A DNA stretch of 64,000 nt from Mycobacterium sp. ACS4054 (GCF_001667275.1 NZ_LZHV01000056.1:1-64000); one strand, 5' to 3'; counted from the stretch's first letter, positions 27,601-38,416 are shown. Program-made: numbers and translations. The notes: generated by a model from the sequence alone, not told the origin.

Positions 27601-28551
27601 GTGAGTGAAGAACGGGAGATGCTGCGGGATACCGTCGCGGCCCTGGTGGCCAAGCACGCGAACCCGGCGGCGGTGCGCGTTGCCATCGAGTCCGAGCGCG
27701 GCTACGACGAGTCGCTGTGGCAGCTGCTGTGCGAGCAGGTGGGCGCCGCCGCGCTGGTCGTCCCCGAGGAGCTGGGCGGAGCTGGCGGCGAATTGGCCGA
27801 CGCCGCAACGGTTTTGCAGGAGCTGGGGCGGGGCCTGGTCCCCTCCCCGCTGCTCGGCACCACCCTGGCGGAGCTGGCCCTGCTGGCCGCCGCCGAGCCC
27901 GACGCCGAGACGCTCGGAGCGCTCGCGGAGGGCGCCTCGATCGGCGCGCTGGTGTTCGACGCCGACTACGTGGTCAACGGTGACACCGCCGACGTCGTCG
28001 TCGCCGCCACCGACGGCCAGCTCGCACGCTGGACGCGCTTCAGCGCTCAACCCGTCGTGACCATGGACCCGACCCGGCGGGTCGCCGCGGTTTCGCCGGA
28101 GGAAACCGAGACGATCGGTGCCGACCCCGGCATGGCCGACGCCGCGGCCATTCTGCTGGCCGCCGAGCAGATTGGCGCGGCCGAACGCTGCCTGGAACTG
28201 ACCGTCGAATACGCCAAGAACAGAGTGCAATTCGGCCGGCCCATCGGCAGCTTCCAGGCACTCAAACACCGAATGGCCGACCTCTACGTGGCGATCGCCG
28301 CCGCGAAGGCCGTCGTGGCCGAGGCGTGCGACGAGCCCACCCCGACCAACGCGGCCATCGCGCGGCTGGCGGCCACCGAGGCGCTGTGCGCCGCGTCCGC
28401 CGAGGGCATCCAACTGCACGGCGGGATCGCGATCACCTGGGAACACGACATGCAGCTGTATTTCAAGCGTGCCCACGGCAGCGCGCACCTGCTCAGCCCG
28501 CCGCGAGAGCTGCTTGGCCGCCTGGAATCCGAGGTACTCGAGACGTCGTGA
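27601..28551 (+). CDS. fadE33: FadE33 (IpdE2), acyl-CoA dehydrogenase subunit
   Basis: 316 aa from the GTG at 27601 (Rv3564 is 318); the GAGAGGAG upstream serves this start. Further in-frame starts at 27577 (TTG) and 27592 (GTG) overlap that ribosome site. The motif KNRVQFGRPIGSFQALKHRMADLYVA is the conserved C-terminal ACAD helix. In the known system it is the beta partner of FadE30. It is separated from fadE32 by 73 bp and overlaps aspB by GTGA. Confidence 0.92.
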   Translation: MSEEREMLRDTVAALVAKHANPAAVRVAIESERGYDESLWQLLCEQVGAAALVVPEELGGAGGELADAATVLQELGRGLVPSPLLGTTLAELALLAAAEPDAETLGALAEGASIGALVFDADYVVNGDTADVVVAATDGQLARWTRFSAQPVVTMDPTRRVAAVSPEETETIGADPGMADAAAILLAAEQIGAAERCLELTVEYAKNRVQFGRPIGSFQALKHRMADLYVAIAAAKAVVAEACDEPTPTNAAIARLAATEALCAASAEGIQLHGGIAITWEHDMQLYFKRAHGSAHLLSPPRELLGRLESEVLETS

Positions 28552-29702
28552 ACGACCATGTCGCGCTGCGGGGCGCCATCCCGCCGTTCCATGTGATGGA
28601 CGTGTGGCTGGCGGCCGCCGAGCGCCAGCGAAGCCACGGCGACCTGGTGAACCTGTCCGCCGGCCAGCCCAGCGTCGGGGCGCCCGAGCCGGTGCGCGCG
28701 GCCGCGGCCGCCGCCCTGCACCACAACGAGCTGGGTTACACCGTGACCCTGGGCATCCCCGAGCTGCGCGCGGCGATCGCGGCCGATTACCGACGCCAAG
28801 GGCTGCGCGTCGAACTCGACGACGTGGTGATCACCACGGGCTCCTCGGGCGGGTTCCTACTCGCGTTCCTGGCCTGCTTCGACGCCGGCGACCGCGTGGC
28901 GCTGGCCAGTCCCGGATATCCCTGCTATCGAAACATATTGTCCGCGTTGGGATGTGAGGTGGTGGAACTGCCGTGCGGGCCGGAAACCCGCTTCCAGCCC
29001 ACCGTGGCGATGCTCGCCGAACTCGACCCGCCGCCCCACGGCGTGATCGTCGCCAGCCCGGCCAACCCCACCGGAACCGTGATCGCGCCGGCCGAATTGG
29101 CGGCGATCGCGTCGTGGTGCGAGGCCTCCGGGGTCAGGCTGATCAGCGACGAGGTCTACCACGGCCTGGTGTACGAGGGGGCGCCGCAGACCAGCTGCGC
29201 CTGGCAGACGTCACGGGATGCCGTGGTGGTCAACAGCTTTTCGAAGTATTACGCGATGACGGGCTGGCGGCTGGGCTGGATGCTGGTGCCGCCCGTGCTG
29301 CTGCGGGCGGTGGACCGCCTGACCGGCAACTTCACCATCTGTCCACCGGTGCTCTCGCAACTCGCCGGGGTGGCGGCCTTCACCCCGGAGGCGACCGCCG
29401 AAGCCGAGGGCAACCTGCACCACTACGCCACCAACCGCACGCTGCTGCTGGGCGGGCTGCGCGGAATCGGCATCGACCGGCTGGCCCCCACCGACGGCGC
29501 GTTCTACGTCTACGCCGACGTGTCGCAGCACACCGACGACTCGATGGCCTTCTGTTCAAAGCTGTTGAACGACACCGGCGTTGCGATCGCACCCGGTATC
29601 GACTTCGACACCACGCACGGCAATTCGTTCGTCCGGCTGTCGTTCGCCGGACCGACGGGCGACATCGAAGAGGCCCTGCGGCGGATCGGCGCCTGGCTCT
29701 AG
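28548..29702 (+). CDS. aspB: AspB-like class I aminotransferase in the KstR2 operon
   Basis: 384 aa PLP-dependent fold type I aminotransferase (Rv3565 is 388). The Schiff-base lysine lies in VNSFSKYYAMTGWRLGW, and the substrate carboxylate-binding arginine is in NSFVRLSF near the C-terminus. Its role in the steroid operon is unexplained; the name follows M. tuberculosis, and aspartate specificity is not shown. The start GTG at 28548 overlaps the fadE33 stop. Its stop TAG shares CTAG with the convergent nat gene. Confidence 0.87.
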   Translation: MNDHVALRGAIPPFHVMDVWLAAAERQRSHGDLVNLSAGQPSVGAPEPVRAAAAAALHHNELGYTVTLGIPELRAAIAADYRRQGLRVELDDVVITTGSSGGFLLAFLACFDAGDRVALASPGYPCYRNILSALGCEVVELPCGPETRFQPTVAMLAELDPPPHGVIVASPANPTGTVIAPAELAAIASWCEASGVRLISDEVYHGLVYEGAPQTSCAWQTSRDAVVVNSFSKYYAMTGWRLGWMLVPPVLLRAVDRLTGNFTICPPVLSQLAGVAAFTPEATAEAEGNLHHYATNRTLLLGGLRGIGIDRLAPTDGAFYVYADVSQHTDDSMAFCSKLLNDTGVAIAPGIDFDTTHGNSFVRLSFAGPTGDIEEALRRIGAWL

Positions 29703-30532
29703 GCGTCCAAGACCTTGTCCAGGCGCGCCTCGAGCGCGCCGCGGTCGCCGACGTCGGACACGTCGATGCCGAACCGGTCTCTGAGCGTGTCGACCACGGC
29801 CGCCGCGTCGTCGAGGCGGATCTTCTCGCTGGCATCGGCGCGGTGGATGGACAGGTTCCGCCCGGCCAGGTTCAGCCGGGCGTCGTCGGTGACGCACGCG
29901 GCCATCAGCCCGGTCACGAAGTGCGACGACGGGTGCGTCGAAACGAACCAGCTGCCCACCACCAAGTCGACGTCCGGTGCGGTCCGGGTACCGAATTCGT
30001 AGAGGGGTTGCCACTCGCCGCGAACCTGCGCCTGCAGGATCAGGCCGTCGCCGCGGTCGTCGAGCCGGTACGGCTCGTGCGTCGTCTGCTGCACGGTGCC
30101 GGTCTCGATGCGCAGGGGCGACGTCGGGGTCTGCCCGCCGAAGCCCACATCAACGAGGTAGGAACCGTGCGAGCCGGGAAACGTCACCGCCAGCACGGTG
30201 TGCGTCTGCGGCGGCGGCGACGGGGCGTCGGGCGGCCGCATCCACACCACCCGGCCGGCCAGGCGGCGCACCCGAAAGCCGAGATCGGCCAGCACGTAGC
30301 CCATCAAGCCGTTGTTCTCGTAGCAATAGCCCCCGCGGCGCCGACGAACGAGCTTGCCGGCGAGCGCCTCCGGGCTCAAGTCGTCGACCGGCACGCCCAT
30401 CACCGGATCGAGGTTCTCGAAGGGAATCGCCCTGGTGTGGGCGCTCACCAACGCCTGCAGGACCTCGAGGTTGGGCGCCGTCGCGCCGCCATAGCCGATC
30501 CGATCGAAGTACTCGCCCAGGTTCAGCGTCAT
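29699..30532 (-). CDS. nat: Arylamine N-acetyltransferase
   Basis: 277 aa (Rv3566c is about 283). The catalytic triad is complete: Cys70 in RRGGYCYENN, His111 in QTHTVLAV and Asp128 in LVDVGFGG. NAT can use propionyl-CoA and acetyl-CoA from cholesterol breakdown as acyl donors. In M. tuberculosis nat closes the hsaADCB operon; here it is separated from hsaB by about 5.5 kb of other genes. It therefore needs a promoter in the 96-bp divergent gap before 30629. Confidence 0.94.
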   Translation of the reverse strand: MTLNLGEYFDRIGYGGATAPNLEVLQALVSAHTRAIPFENLDPVMGVPVDDLSPEALAGKLVRRRRGGYCYENNGLMGYVLADLGFRVRRLAGRVVWMRPPDAPSPPPQTHTVLAVTFPGSHGSYLVDVGFGGQTPTSPLRIETGTVQQTTHEPYRLDDRGDGLILQAQVRGEWQPLYEFGTRTAPDVDLVVGSWFVSTHPSSHFVTGLMAACVTDDARLNLAGRNLSIHRADASEKIRLDDAAAVVDTLRDRFGIDVSDVGDRGALEARLDKVLDA

Positions 30533-30628
30533 GACGCCATTGTGCTGCCAAGGCCATCGGCAGGCGTGCGGCGGCCGGTAGCGGGTATGCGTCGCAATAG
30601 TTCGGTCCCCGACGCGAAGGAGGATCCC

Positions 30629-31231
30629 GTGGCCGACGTCGACCTTTACCTCGACCCTGTCTGTCCTTTCTCCTGGGTGACGGCGCGCTGGCTGCTGGAC
30701 GCCGCGCCATCGACGCACACTCGGGTCACCCTGCGGCAAATGAACCTGGCCATCCTCAACGAGGGCGAGGACACCGACGAGAAACACCAGCGAATGATGG
30801 AGCGGTCGACGCGGCTGGGCCGGTTGTTCGCCGCGGCCGTCGGCGAGCGCGGACCCGACGCGTTCGCCGGCCTCTATGACTCCATCGGCCGTCGCATCCA
30901 TGTGCAACAGGAAGGCTTGACCCCGGCCACGATCCGCGAAGCCCTGGCCGAAAACGGCCTCGAGGAACGCCTTGCCGAAGCGCTCGACGACAGCGGCTAC
31001 GACCAACCCGTCAAGCAGGCGCACCAAGCCAGCCAGGACGCGCTGGGCGACGAGGCCGGCAGCCCGATCATCGCGGTCGACGGCCGGGCGTTCTCCGGAC
31101 CGGTGCTGACCCGAACACCGAAGGCGCAGGACGGGGTTCGGTTGCTGGAGGCCGTGCTGACGATGGCCGGCGCCCCCGAATTCGCCGCGCTGCAGCGGCC
31201 GTATCAGGGTCCGCCGACCATCGACGCCTGA
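30629..31231 (+). CDS. DsbA-family protein, similar to mycothiol-dependent nitroreductase Rv2466c
   Basis: 200 aa. The thioredoxin-like DsbA fold starts ADVDLYLDPVCPFSWVTARW, and MNLAILNEGEDT, GRRIHVQQ and GSPIIAVDGRAFSGPVL align by eye with Rv2466c. The active site is CPFS (Cys12, Ser15) rather than the two-cysteine CPWC of Rv2466c, so it has a single thiol. The GTG at 30629 follows a GGAGG five bases upstream. No signal peptide, so it is cytoplasmic. The substrate is unknown; mycothiol use is inference from the relative. Confidence 0.78.
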   Translation: MADVDLYLDPVCPFSWVTARWLLDAAPSTHTRVTLRQMNLAILNEGEDTDEKHQRMMERSTRLGRLFAAAVGERGPDAFAGLYDSIGRRIHVQQEGLTPATIREALAENGLEERLAEALDDSGYDQPVKQAHQASQDALGDEAGSPIIAVDGRAFSGPVLTRTPKAQDGVRLLEAVLTMAGAPEFAALQRPYQGPPTIDA

Positions 31232-31357
31232 ACGCGGCCGCCCACTCGGATCCCGACCGGGCGGACGAAGGTTGCCGGAAAAGCACATCCGTGAGGTTCT
31301 GGGCGCTACTCTTGACCTCGCCAATCACACACTTCGCGGAGGGTTGAGCGCCAGCAA

Positions 31358-34300
31358 ATGCCTGAAGAGCCACGGCCCGACAGTGTCGCACCGGTACCGG
31401 CTGGCATCGCCGCGGAGCTGGCGGCCGCCGGGTTCGAAGACGCGCGACAGGTAGCTCGGGGCGGGGCGGGCGTCATCTACTGCTGCTACGAGACCGCCCT
31501 CGGGCGAAACGTCGCGGTGAAGGTGCTGCCGTCGCACATCGACGATGACAGCCGCGAACGCTTCCTCCGCGAGGGCTACGCGATGGGCGGGCTGTCCGGG
31601 CATCCGAACATCGTCAACATCCTGCGGGTGGGCGTCACCGGGAGCGGCAAGCCGTACATCGTGATGCCCTACCACTCGGCGGATTCGCTGGCGGTGCGGC
31701 TGCGCCGGGAGGGGCCGGTGCCCTGGCCCGAAGCCTTGCACATCGGCGTAAAGCTTTGCGGCGCACTGGAAACCGCGCACCGGACCGGGACCTTGCACCG
31801 CGACATCAAGCCCGCGAACATACTCGTCAACGATTACGGCGAGCCGCAATTGAGTGATTTCGGGATCGCCCACATCGAAGGCGGGTACGAGACGGCGACC
31901 GGATTCTTCTCCGGCACCATCGACTTCACCGCGCCCGAGGTGATGACGGGCAATCCCGCCACGGTGGCCTCCGACATGTACTCGCTGGGCGCCACGCTCT
32001 ACGCCCTCATCGCGGGCAATGCCGCGCACGAGCGCAAGAAGGGCGAGGACCTGATCGCGCAATACCTGCGGATCAGTACCGCCGGGATCCCGGATATGCG
32101 TCCCGACGGCATCCCGGACGCGGTGTGCTCGGCGATCGAGAAGGCGATGTCGATCGACCCGGCGGAGCGGCCCGCCTCGGCCGAGGAGTTCGGCCGCGAA
32201 CTGCAGGCCGCCCAGCGCCGCAACGGTCTGAAACCCGACGCGATGGCCATCACGGGGCGCGCCTCTGCCGTGGCGACCGAGGTACCGCACGCCGCCCCGG
32301 TCCCGCCCGGGCCGCACAGCGAGGTGGCGCGCCCAACGGGCCTCAACACGTCGAGCATGCCGCCCCCACCGCGGTTGCCGACCGGGCACGACGACCCGAC
32401 GTCGGCGATCAGCGCCCAGATCGACCAGCAACATGCGCGGGAGACCGCGCCATTCCCGCATGCCGGGCCCGCCGAGGTGCCGGACGCGGCCAGCCTGCTG
32501 CGCGCCGCACAAGCGTCGTCGACGCAGCCCACGGCGCGGCCTCCGCAAGCCGCCGCGCCGCCGGGCCGGGGCGGCGCCCAGGGCCCGCCGCAGGGTCCCC
32601 GGGCCCGGGCGGCGGCATGGTTCGCCGAGCCGGGCAAGAAGCGGAACCGCATCGCGTTGGTGGCCGCCGCCCTCGCCGCGGTCCTGCTGCTGGTCATCGG
32701 CGGCGTCTTCTTCGCGCTTTCGCCCGACAACAAGCACGGTTCGAAGGGCGCGTCCGGGCAATCGACGGCGCAGCCGCCCATGCAGTGGAAGCCGATCACG
32801 AACGCGCGCATCTCGCGGGACGCGGCGGCCACCACGCAGGCCGACGGGACCATCTGGATCTTCGGCGGAATCCGCAGCGACGGCACCCACACCGGACTGC
32901 AGGAGGGCTACGACCCCGTCATCGACAGCTGGAAGGGCGGCGACGATCTACCGGTCGCCGTCTCCCACGCGATGGCGGTCACCTGGCAGGGCAACCCCGT
33001 CGTGCTCGGCGGCTGGAAATACGAAGGCGGCAAAAACGTTGCCACCGACCAGGTTTGGCGTGTCGTCAACAGTCGCTGGGTGGAGCTGCCGCACCTGCTG
33101 CAGCCCCGGGCCGCCGCGGCGGCAGCCGTGGTGGGCGACCGCCTTATCGTCACCGGCGGCGTCGACGCCAGCGGGGCGCTGCTGAACACCACCGAGGTGT
33201 TCGACGGCAACACCTGGACCCTCGGCGCGCCCATTCCGACCCCGCGCCAGCTGCTGGGCGCGGCGTCGGACGGCAAGCTGGTGTACGCGGTGGGCGGCAC
33301 CAACGGCAGCGCGGACCTGGCGGCGGTCGAGGCCTACGACCCGGCCGCGAAGACCTGGGCGTCGCTGCCCGCGCTGAGCCAGCCGCGCAGCGACCTCGGC
33401 GTGGCGATCGTTGACGGCCGGCTGGTCGCGGTCGGGGGCATGTCCGCGGGCCAACCGCTCAAGAGCGTCGCCGCGTACGACCTGATGACGAAGGTCTGGT
33501 CCGCCCTGCCCGACATGGCGACCCCACGGCACGGCATGGCCGTCGACGCGGTGGAGAAGTCCGTGTACGCGATCGGCGGGTCGACCGCCCCCGGCGACGG
33601 CCAGCTCACCTCGTCGGCCGAAGCGCTGAAGCTGCCGGCCCGCCGGATCCAGCCGGCGTCGCAGTGGCGCTCGCTCCCGGACGCACCGACCCCCCGGCTG
33701 ATGATGGCGTGGGCCGTCCAGGGCGACAAGATCTGGGTACTGGGCGGCCTGCGCAACGGGGTCGCGCTGCAGACCGTCGAGAGCTACGACCCGCACACCG
33801 GCGTTTGGCAGACCGGTCCGCCGCTGCCCATCCCGCTGCATCACGCCGCGGCGGCGACCTACCGCGACGAAGTGGTGGTGCTCGGCGGTGCGAGCGATCA
33901 ACTCGCCGACGCCTCGGACAAGGTGTTCGCGCTGCGCGGCGGCAATTGGGTTGAGCTGCCGCATCTCACGCACGCCCGCGCGGCGCCGGCCGCGGCGGTG
34001 GTGGGCGACAAGCTCGTCGTGGTGGGCGGGCAGAACGCCAAACAGCTCGTTCCGCAGACCGAGGTCTTCGACGGCAATTCGTGGACCGACGCCGCCGACA
34101 TGCCCACCCCGCGCGAGCATCTGGCCGCGGTGTCGGACGGGACCTACGTGTACGCGATCGGCGGTCGGTTCCTTTCCGCCGACAAGAACTCCGCCGCGAA
34201 CGAACGCTTCGACCCGCAGTCGGGCGCCTGGACCAAGCTGGTCGGCATGCCCACCCCGCGCGGGTCCTACGGCGCGACCTACATCGACGGCCGCATCGTG

Positions 34301-34513
34301 GTGGTCGGCGGTGAGGAACCGACGATGGTGCTGAACGTGGTCGAGATGTACGACATCGCCGACGCGAAGTGGAGCACGTTGGCGCCGATGCCCACCGCGC
34401 GCCACGCCGAAGTGGTGGCGACGGTCGGCAACACCGTCTACTGCATCGGCGGTGCGAACCGGCCGACCCACGAGGGCCCGATCGCGACGGTCGAGGCGCT
34501 GGACTTCATGTAG
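31358..34513 (+). CDS. PknK-like Ser/Thr kinase with membrane anchor and twelve kelch repeats
   Basis: 1051 aa. Residues about 25-290 are a protein kinase domain close to the PknK N-terminus, with K55 in VAVKV, catalytic D149 in HRDIKPAN and D167 in DFG. The glycine loop reads ARGGAGV, so its first glycine is alanine. Residues about 300-425 are a Pro/Ala-rich linker. Residues about 431-453 are one transmembrane helix after KKRNR. Residues about 480-1051 are twelve kelch repeats forming two similar sets of six. The predicted topology is cytoplasmic kinase and extracytoplasmic double propeller, acting as a sensor. It probably leads a transcript with the next gene 12 bp downstream. Confidence 0.88.
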   Translation: MPEEPRPDSVAPVPAGIAAELAAAGFEDARQVARGGAGVIYCCYETALGRNVAVKVLPSHIDDDSRERFLREGYAMGGLSGHPNIVNILRVGVTGSGKPYIVMPYHSADSLAVRLRREGPVPWPEALHIGVKLCGALETAHRTGTLHRDIKPANILVNDYGEPQLSDFGIAHIEGGYETATGFFSGTIDFTAPEVMTGNPATVASDMYSLGATLYALIAGNAAHERKKGEDLIAQYLRISTAGIPDMRPDGIPDAVCSAIEKAMSIDPAERPASAEEFGRELQAAQRRNGLKPDAMAITGRASAVATEVPHAAPVPPGPHSEVARPTGLNTSSMPPPPRLPTGHDDPTSAISAQIDQQHARETAPFPHAGPAEVPDAASLLRAAQASSTQPTARPPQAAAPPGRGGAQGPPQGPRARAAAWFAEPGKKRNRIALVAAALAAVLLLVIGGVFFALSPDNKHGSKGASGQSTAQPPMQWKPITNARISRDAAATTQADGTIWIFGGIRSDGTHTGLQEGYDPVIDSWKGGDDLPVAVSHAMAVTWQGNPVVLGGWKYEGGKNVATDQVWRVVNSRWVELPHLLQPRAAAAAAVVGDRLIVTGGVDASGALLNTTEVFDGNTWTLGAPIPTPRQLLGAASDGKLVYAVGGTNGSADLAAVEAYDPAAKTWASLPALSQPRSDLGVAIVDGRLVAVGGMSAGQPLKSVAAYDLMTKVWSALPDMATPRHGMAVDAVEKSVYAIGGSTAPGDGQLTSSAEALKLPARRIQPASQWRSLPDAPTPRLMMAWAVQGDKIWVLGGLRNGVALQTVESYDPHTGVWQTGPPLPIPLHHAAAATYRDEVVVLGGASDQLADASDKVFALRGGNWVELPHLTHARAAPAAAVVGDKLVVVGGQNAKQLVPQTEVFDGNSWTDAADMPTPREHLAAVSDGTYVYAIGGRFLSADKNSAANERFDPQSGAWTKLVGMPTPRGSYGATYIDGRIVVVGGEEPTMVLNVVEMYDIADAKWSTLAPMPTARHAEVVATVGNTVYCIGGANRPTHEGPIATVEALDFM

Positions 34514-34525
34514 CCAACCGAGACC

Positions 34526-35059
34526 ATGAGCGCCCGGCGAGGGGTCGTCGACTGGTTGTACGGCGCCAAGCGGTGGATGTATCGCGGTGGCAGACCGGGC
34601 TTTCCGGCGCGGGTATTGAATCGGCTTTCCGCACTCCAGTATTCGGCCGGTGTCCTGTCCCCGGCGCGGGCGATGACCCTCGAGGTGCGTGGCCGGCGAT
34701 CCGGACGAACGGTAGCGGTACCGGTCGTCGTGGTCGATTACGACGGCGGGCGTTACCTGGTGTCGATGCTCGGCAACAAGGCGAATTGGGTGCGCAATGT
34801 CCGCGCCGCCGGCGGCCGGGCCGTCCTGCGCCGCGGACATCCAGAAGCGGTGCGACTGGTCGAGGTCGTCGTCGAGGACCGCGCGCCCGTCTTGCGCCGC
34901 TACGTTGCGGTCGCGCCCGGAGCACGCCCCCACATCCCCCTGCCCAGCGACGCGCCGTTGACGGCATTCGAACGGATCGCCGGCGGCTACCCCGTCTTCC
35001 GGATCACCCTTGACGATCCGCCTCACCGGCAAGGGCACGGGCGCGCCGGTAGGCGGTGA
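34526..35059 (+). CDS. Nitroreductase/quinone reductase family protein (DUF385, Ddn-like)
   Basis: 177 aa. The central part has the Ddn-family pattern MTLEVRGRRSGRTVAVPVVVVDYDGGRYLVS followed by NKANWVRNVRAAGG, the expected F420-binding region. The N-terminal ~45 residues are basic and aromatic (VDWLYGAKRWMYRGGRPGF). It lies 12 bp behind the kinase-kelch gene, so cotranscription is likely. The last 56 bases overlap the 3' end of the convergent membrane protein gene. Activity is not established. Confidence 0.77.
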   Translation: MSARRGVVDWLYGAKRWMYRGGRPGFPARVLNRLSALQYSAGVLSPARAMTLEVRGRRSGRTVAVPVVVVDYDGGRYLVSMLGNKANWVRNVRAAGGRAVLRRGHPEAVRLVEVVVEDRAPVLRRYVAVAPGARPHIPLPSDAPLTAFERIAGGYPVFRITLDDPPHRQGHGRAGRR

Positions 35060-35426
35060 GGAACAGCACCGTCAGGCCCAACTGGACCGCGAAGACGGGC
35101 GCCAGGTAACCGGCGCGCACGAGGCCGCTGCCGATCGCGTAAGCACCCGCGGCGGCGAGCCCCGCAAGCACCGGGAAAACCGTGAGCAGCAATACCCCTC
35201 GCCGGTCGACAGGTGCGCGGCTGGCCCACACCAGCAGCGCCGTCCACCCGGCCATCAGGGCCGCACCCACCGCCGCGGCGTAGCGGTAATCGGGGGCCGG
35301 GGCGAACCCGTGCAGACCCAGCATCGCGGCGGCCGCGCGGGGCACCAGCAGCGGTACCACCATGACCGTATCCAGCGCGGCGCCGGCCCAGTACGCGAAA
35401 CGCAGCGTGTCACAGCGACCCGCCAT
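35004..35426 (-). CDS. Small four-helix membrane protein, function unknown
   Basis: About 140 aa from the ATG at 35426; a GTG at 35450 would add eight residues. Four hydrophobic helices are visible, roughly residues 10-35, 50-70, 80-100 and 105-130, with a short charged tail (RRARALAGEADRQG). No recognised motif was found. It is convergent with and overlaps the upstream nitroreductase-like gene by 56 bp, an unusually large tail-to-tail overlap. Confidence 0.65.
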   Translation of the reverse strand: MAGRCDTLRFAYWAGAALDTVMVVPLLVPRAAAAMLGLHGFAPAPDYRYAAAVGAALMAGWTALLVWASRAPVDRRGVLLLTVFPVLAGLAAAGAYAIGSGLVRAGYLAPVFAVQLGLTVLFLTAYRRARALAGEADRQG

Positions 35427-35611
35427 CGACCTCACCTGCCCTCGACTCACGCGGTCTCATGATTTCGGCGCAGACGGTGACCGGGTAGAGGCCAAGGTCA
35501 CCTGGCCAAAGCCGCCGATCCCGCCCCGGTTGTTTTACTTGCGCCAGATACGGGGATCCCACTACGAGCCGGCGCCTGCGCCAGGCGAAAACCGAGATCT
35601 GATGGGAGCCC

Positions 35612-36076
35612 ATGATGAATAGCAGCGCTATCTGGATCGTGGTCGCCGTGATCGCGGCAGTTCTGGTGATCGCCGTGCTGCTGCTGGCGGTCAACAAGAC
35701 GAGAAGCCGGCAGCGGCAACGGCAGGCGGAGGAGATTCGCGAGCAGGCCAAGCTGGAGACCGCGAAGGTAGAACGGCGCGAGGCCCTCGCCCAGGAAACC
35801 GCCGCTAAAGCCCGCGCCGCCCAGGCCGAGGCGGAGGCCAAAGCGGCCGAAGCCGCGCGGCTGCAGGAGCGGGCCGCCAACCACCAAAGCGAGGTCGCGG
35901 CGTCGCGCGAACAACTCGATGAGCAGTTGAAGCGCGCCGACGAACTGCACCCGCAAGCCGCCGAAAGGCCGGCGGGCGAGCATGACGATCCCGGCATTGC
36001 GCGATCCGCGGAGTCCCACGATCCCACGACCGACGTCGAGGGTATCCACCACGAGACGTACCGCGGGACGCGCTAG
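35612..36076 (+). CDS. Single-pass membrane protein with a charged coiled-coil domain
   Basis: 154 aa. The N-terminus is a transmembrane helix (about residues 6-27, IWIVVAVIAAVLVIAVLLLAV). A long Glu/Ala/Arg/Gln-rich helical stretch (about 30-115) with heptad character suggests a coiled coil, and the tail is polar. There is no known enzymatic motif. GGAG precedes two consecutive ATG codons; the second (35615) has better spacing. Its TAG stop shares CTAG with hsaB. A structural or scaffold role at the membrane is possible but unproven. Confidence 0.7.
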   Translation: MMNSSAIWIVVAVIAAVLVIAVLLLAVNKTRSRQRQRQAEEIREQAKLETAKVERREALAQETAAKARAAQAEAEAKAAEAARLQERAANHQSEVAASREQLDEQLKRADELHPQAAERPAGEHDDPGIARSAESHDPTTDVEGIHHETYRGTR

Positions 36077-36638
36077 AGCCAGGTGTCCTGGGTGGTGGCG
36101 GTGAGGAACGCTTCCAGGTCGTCGCGCCATTGCGCCGGGGTGGTCTTGTCCGGTTCGATCCCGGTGTACTCGCCGCGATAGAACAGCAGCGGTCGCGGCT
36201 TGATCTTCGGTGCCTCCGACAACGATTGGACCGCGCCGAACACCACGAAGTGGTCGCCGCCGTCGTGCACGGACGCCACCGTGCAGTCGATGTGGGCCAG
36301 CGACCCGTCGATGATCGGCGAGCCGAGTTCGGATGCGTGCCAGTCGATTCCGGCGAACTTGTCGGGTTCCTTCGATCCGAATCGCGCGGACACGTGCTTC
36401 TGCTTCTCGGTCAGCACGTTGACGCAGAACCGGCCGCTGGCCTCGATGGCCTGCCAGGACCGCGAGACCTTGGTCGGACAGAACAACACCAACGGCGGGT
36501 CCAGCGAGAGCGCCGCGAAGGATTGGCAGGCGAAGCCGATCGGGACCTCGTCGTGCATTGTGGTGATGATCGTGATGCCGGTGCAGAACTGGCCCAGCAC
36601 CTGTCGAAAGGCGCGCGGATCGATCGGCGCGGCAGTCA

Positions 36639-36639
<1 letters not shown>
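36073..36639 (-). CDS. hsaB: HsaB, flavin reductase of the 3-HSA monooxygenase
   Basis: 188 aa (Rv3567c is 187), flavin reductase-like split barrel. The FMN-binding patterns GFACQSFAALSLDPPLVLFCP and GRFCVNVL are visible. HsaB supplies reduced FMN to HsaA. The start ATG at 36639 overlaps the hsaC stop (ATGA). It is the last gene of the hsaA-D-C-B operon here, because nat is not adjacent. Confidence 0.95.
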
Positions 36640-38413
<1,774 letters not shown>

Positions 38414-38416
38414 CTA

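Noticed and set aside
28973..31231. 752-aa frame ending in the DsbA-like protein
   Set aside because: It is antisense to nat and out of frame with aspB for most of its length. The supported gene starts at the GTG at 30629 with a strong ribosome site.
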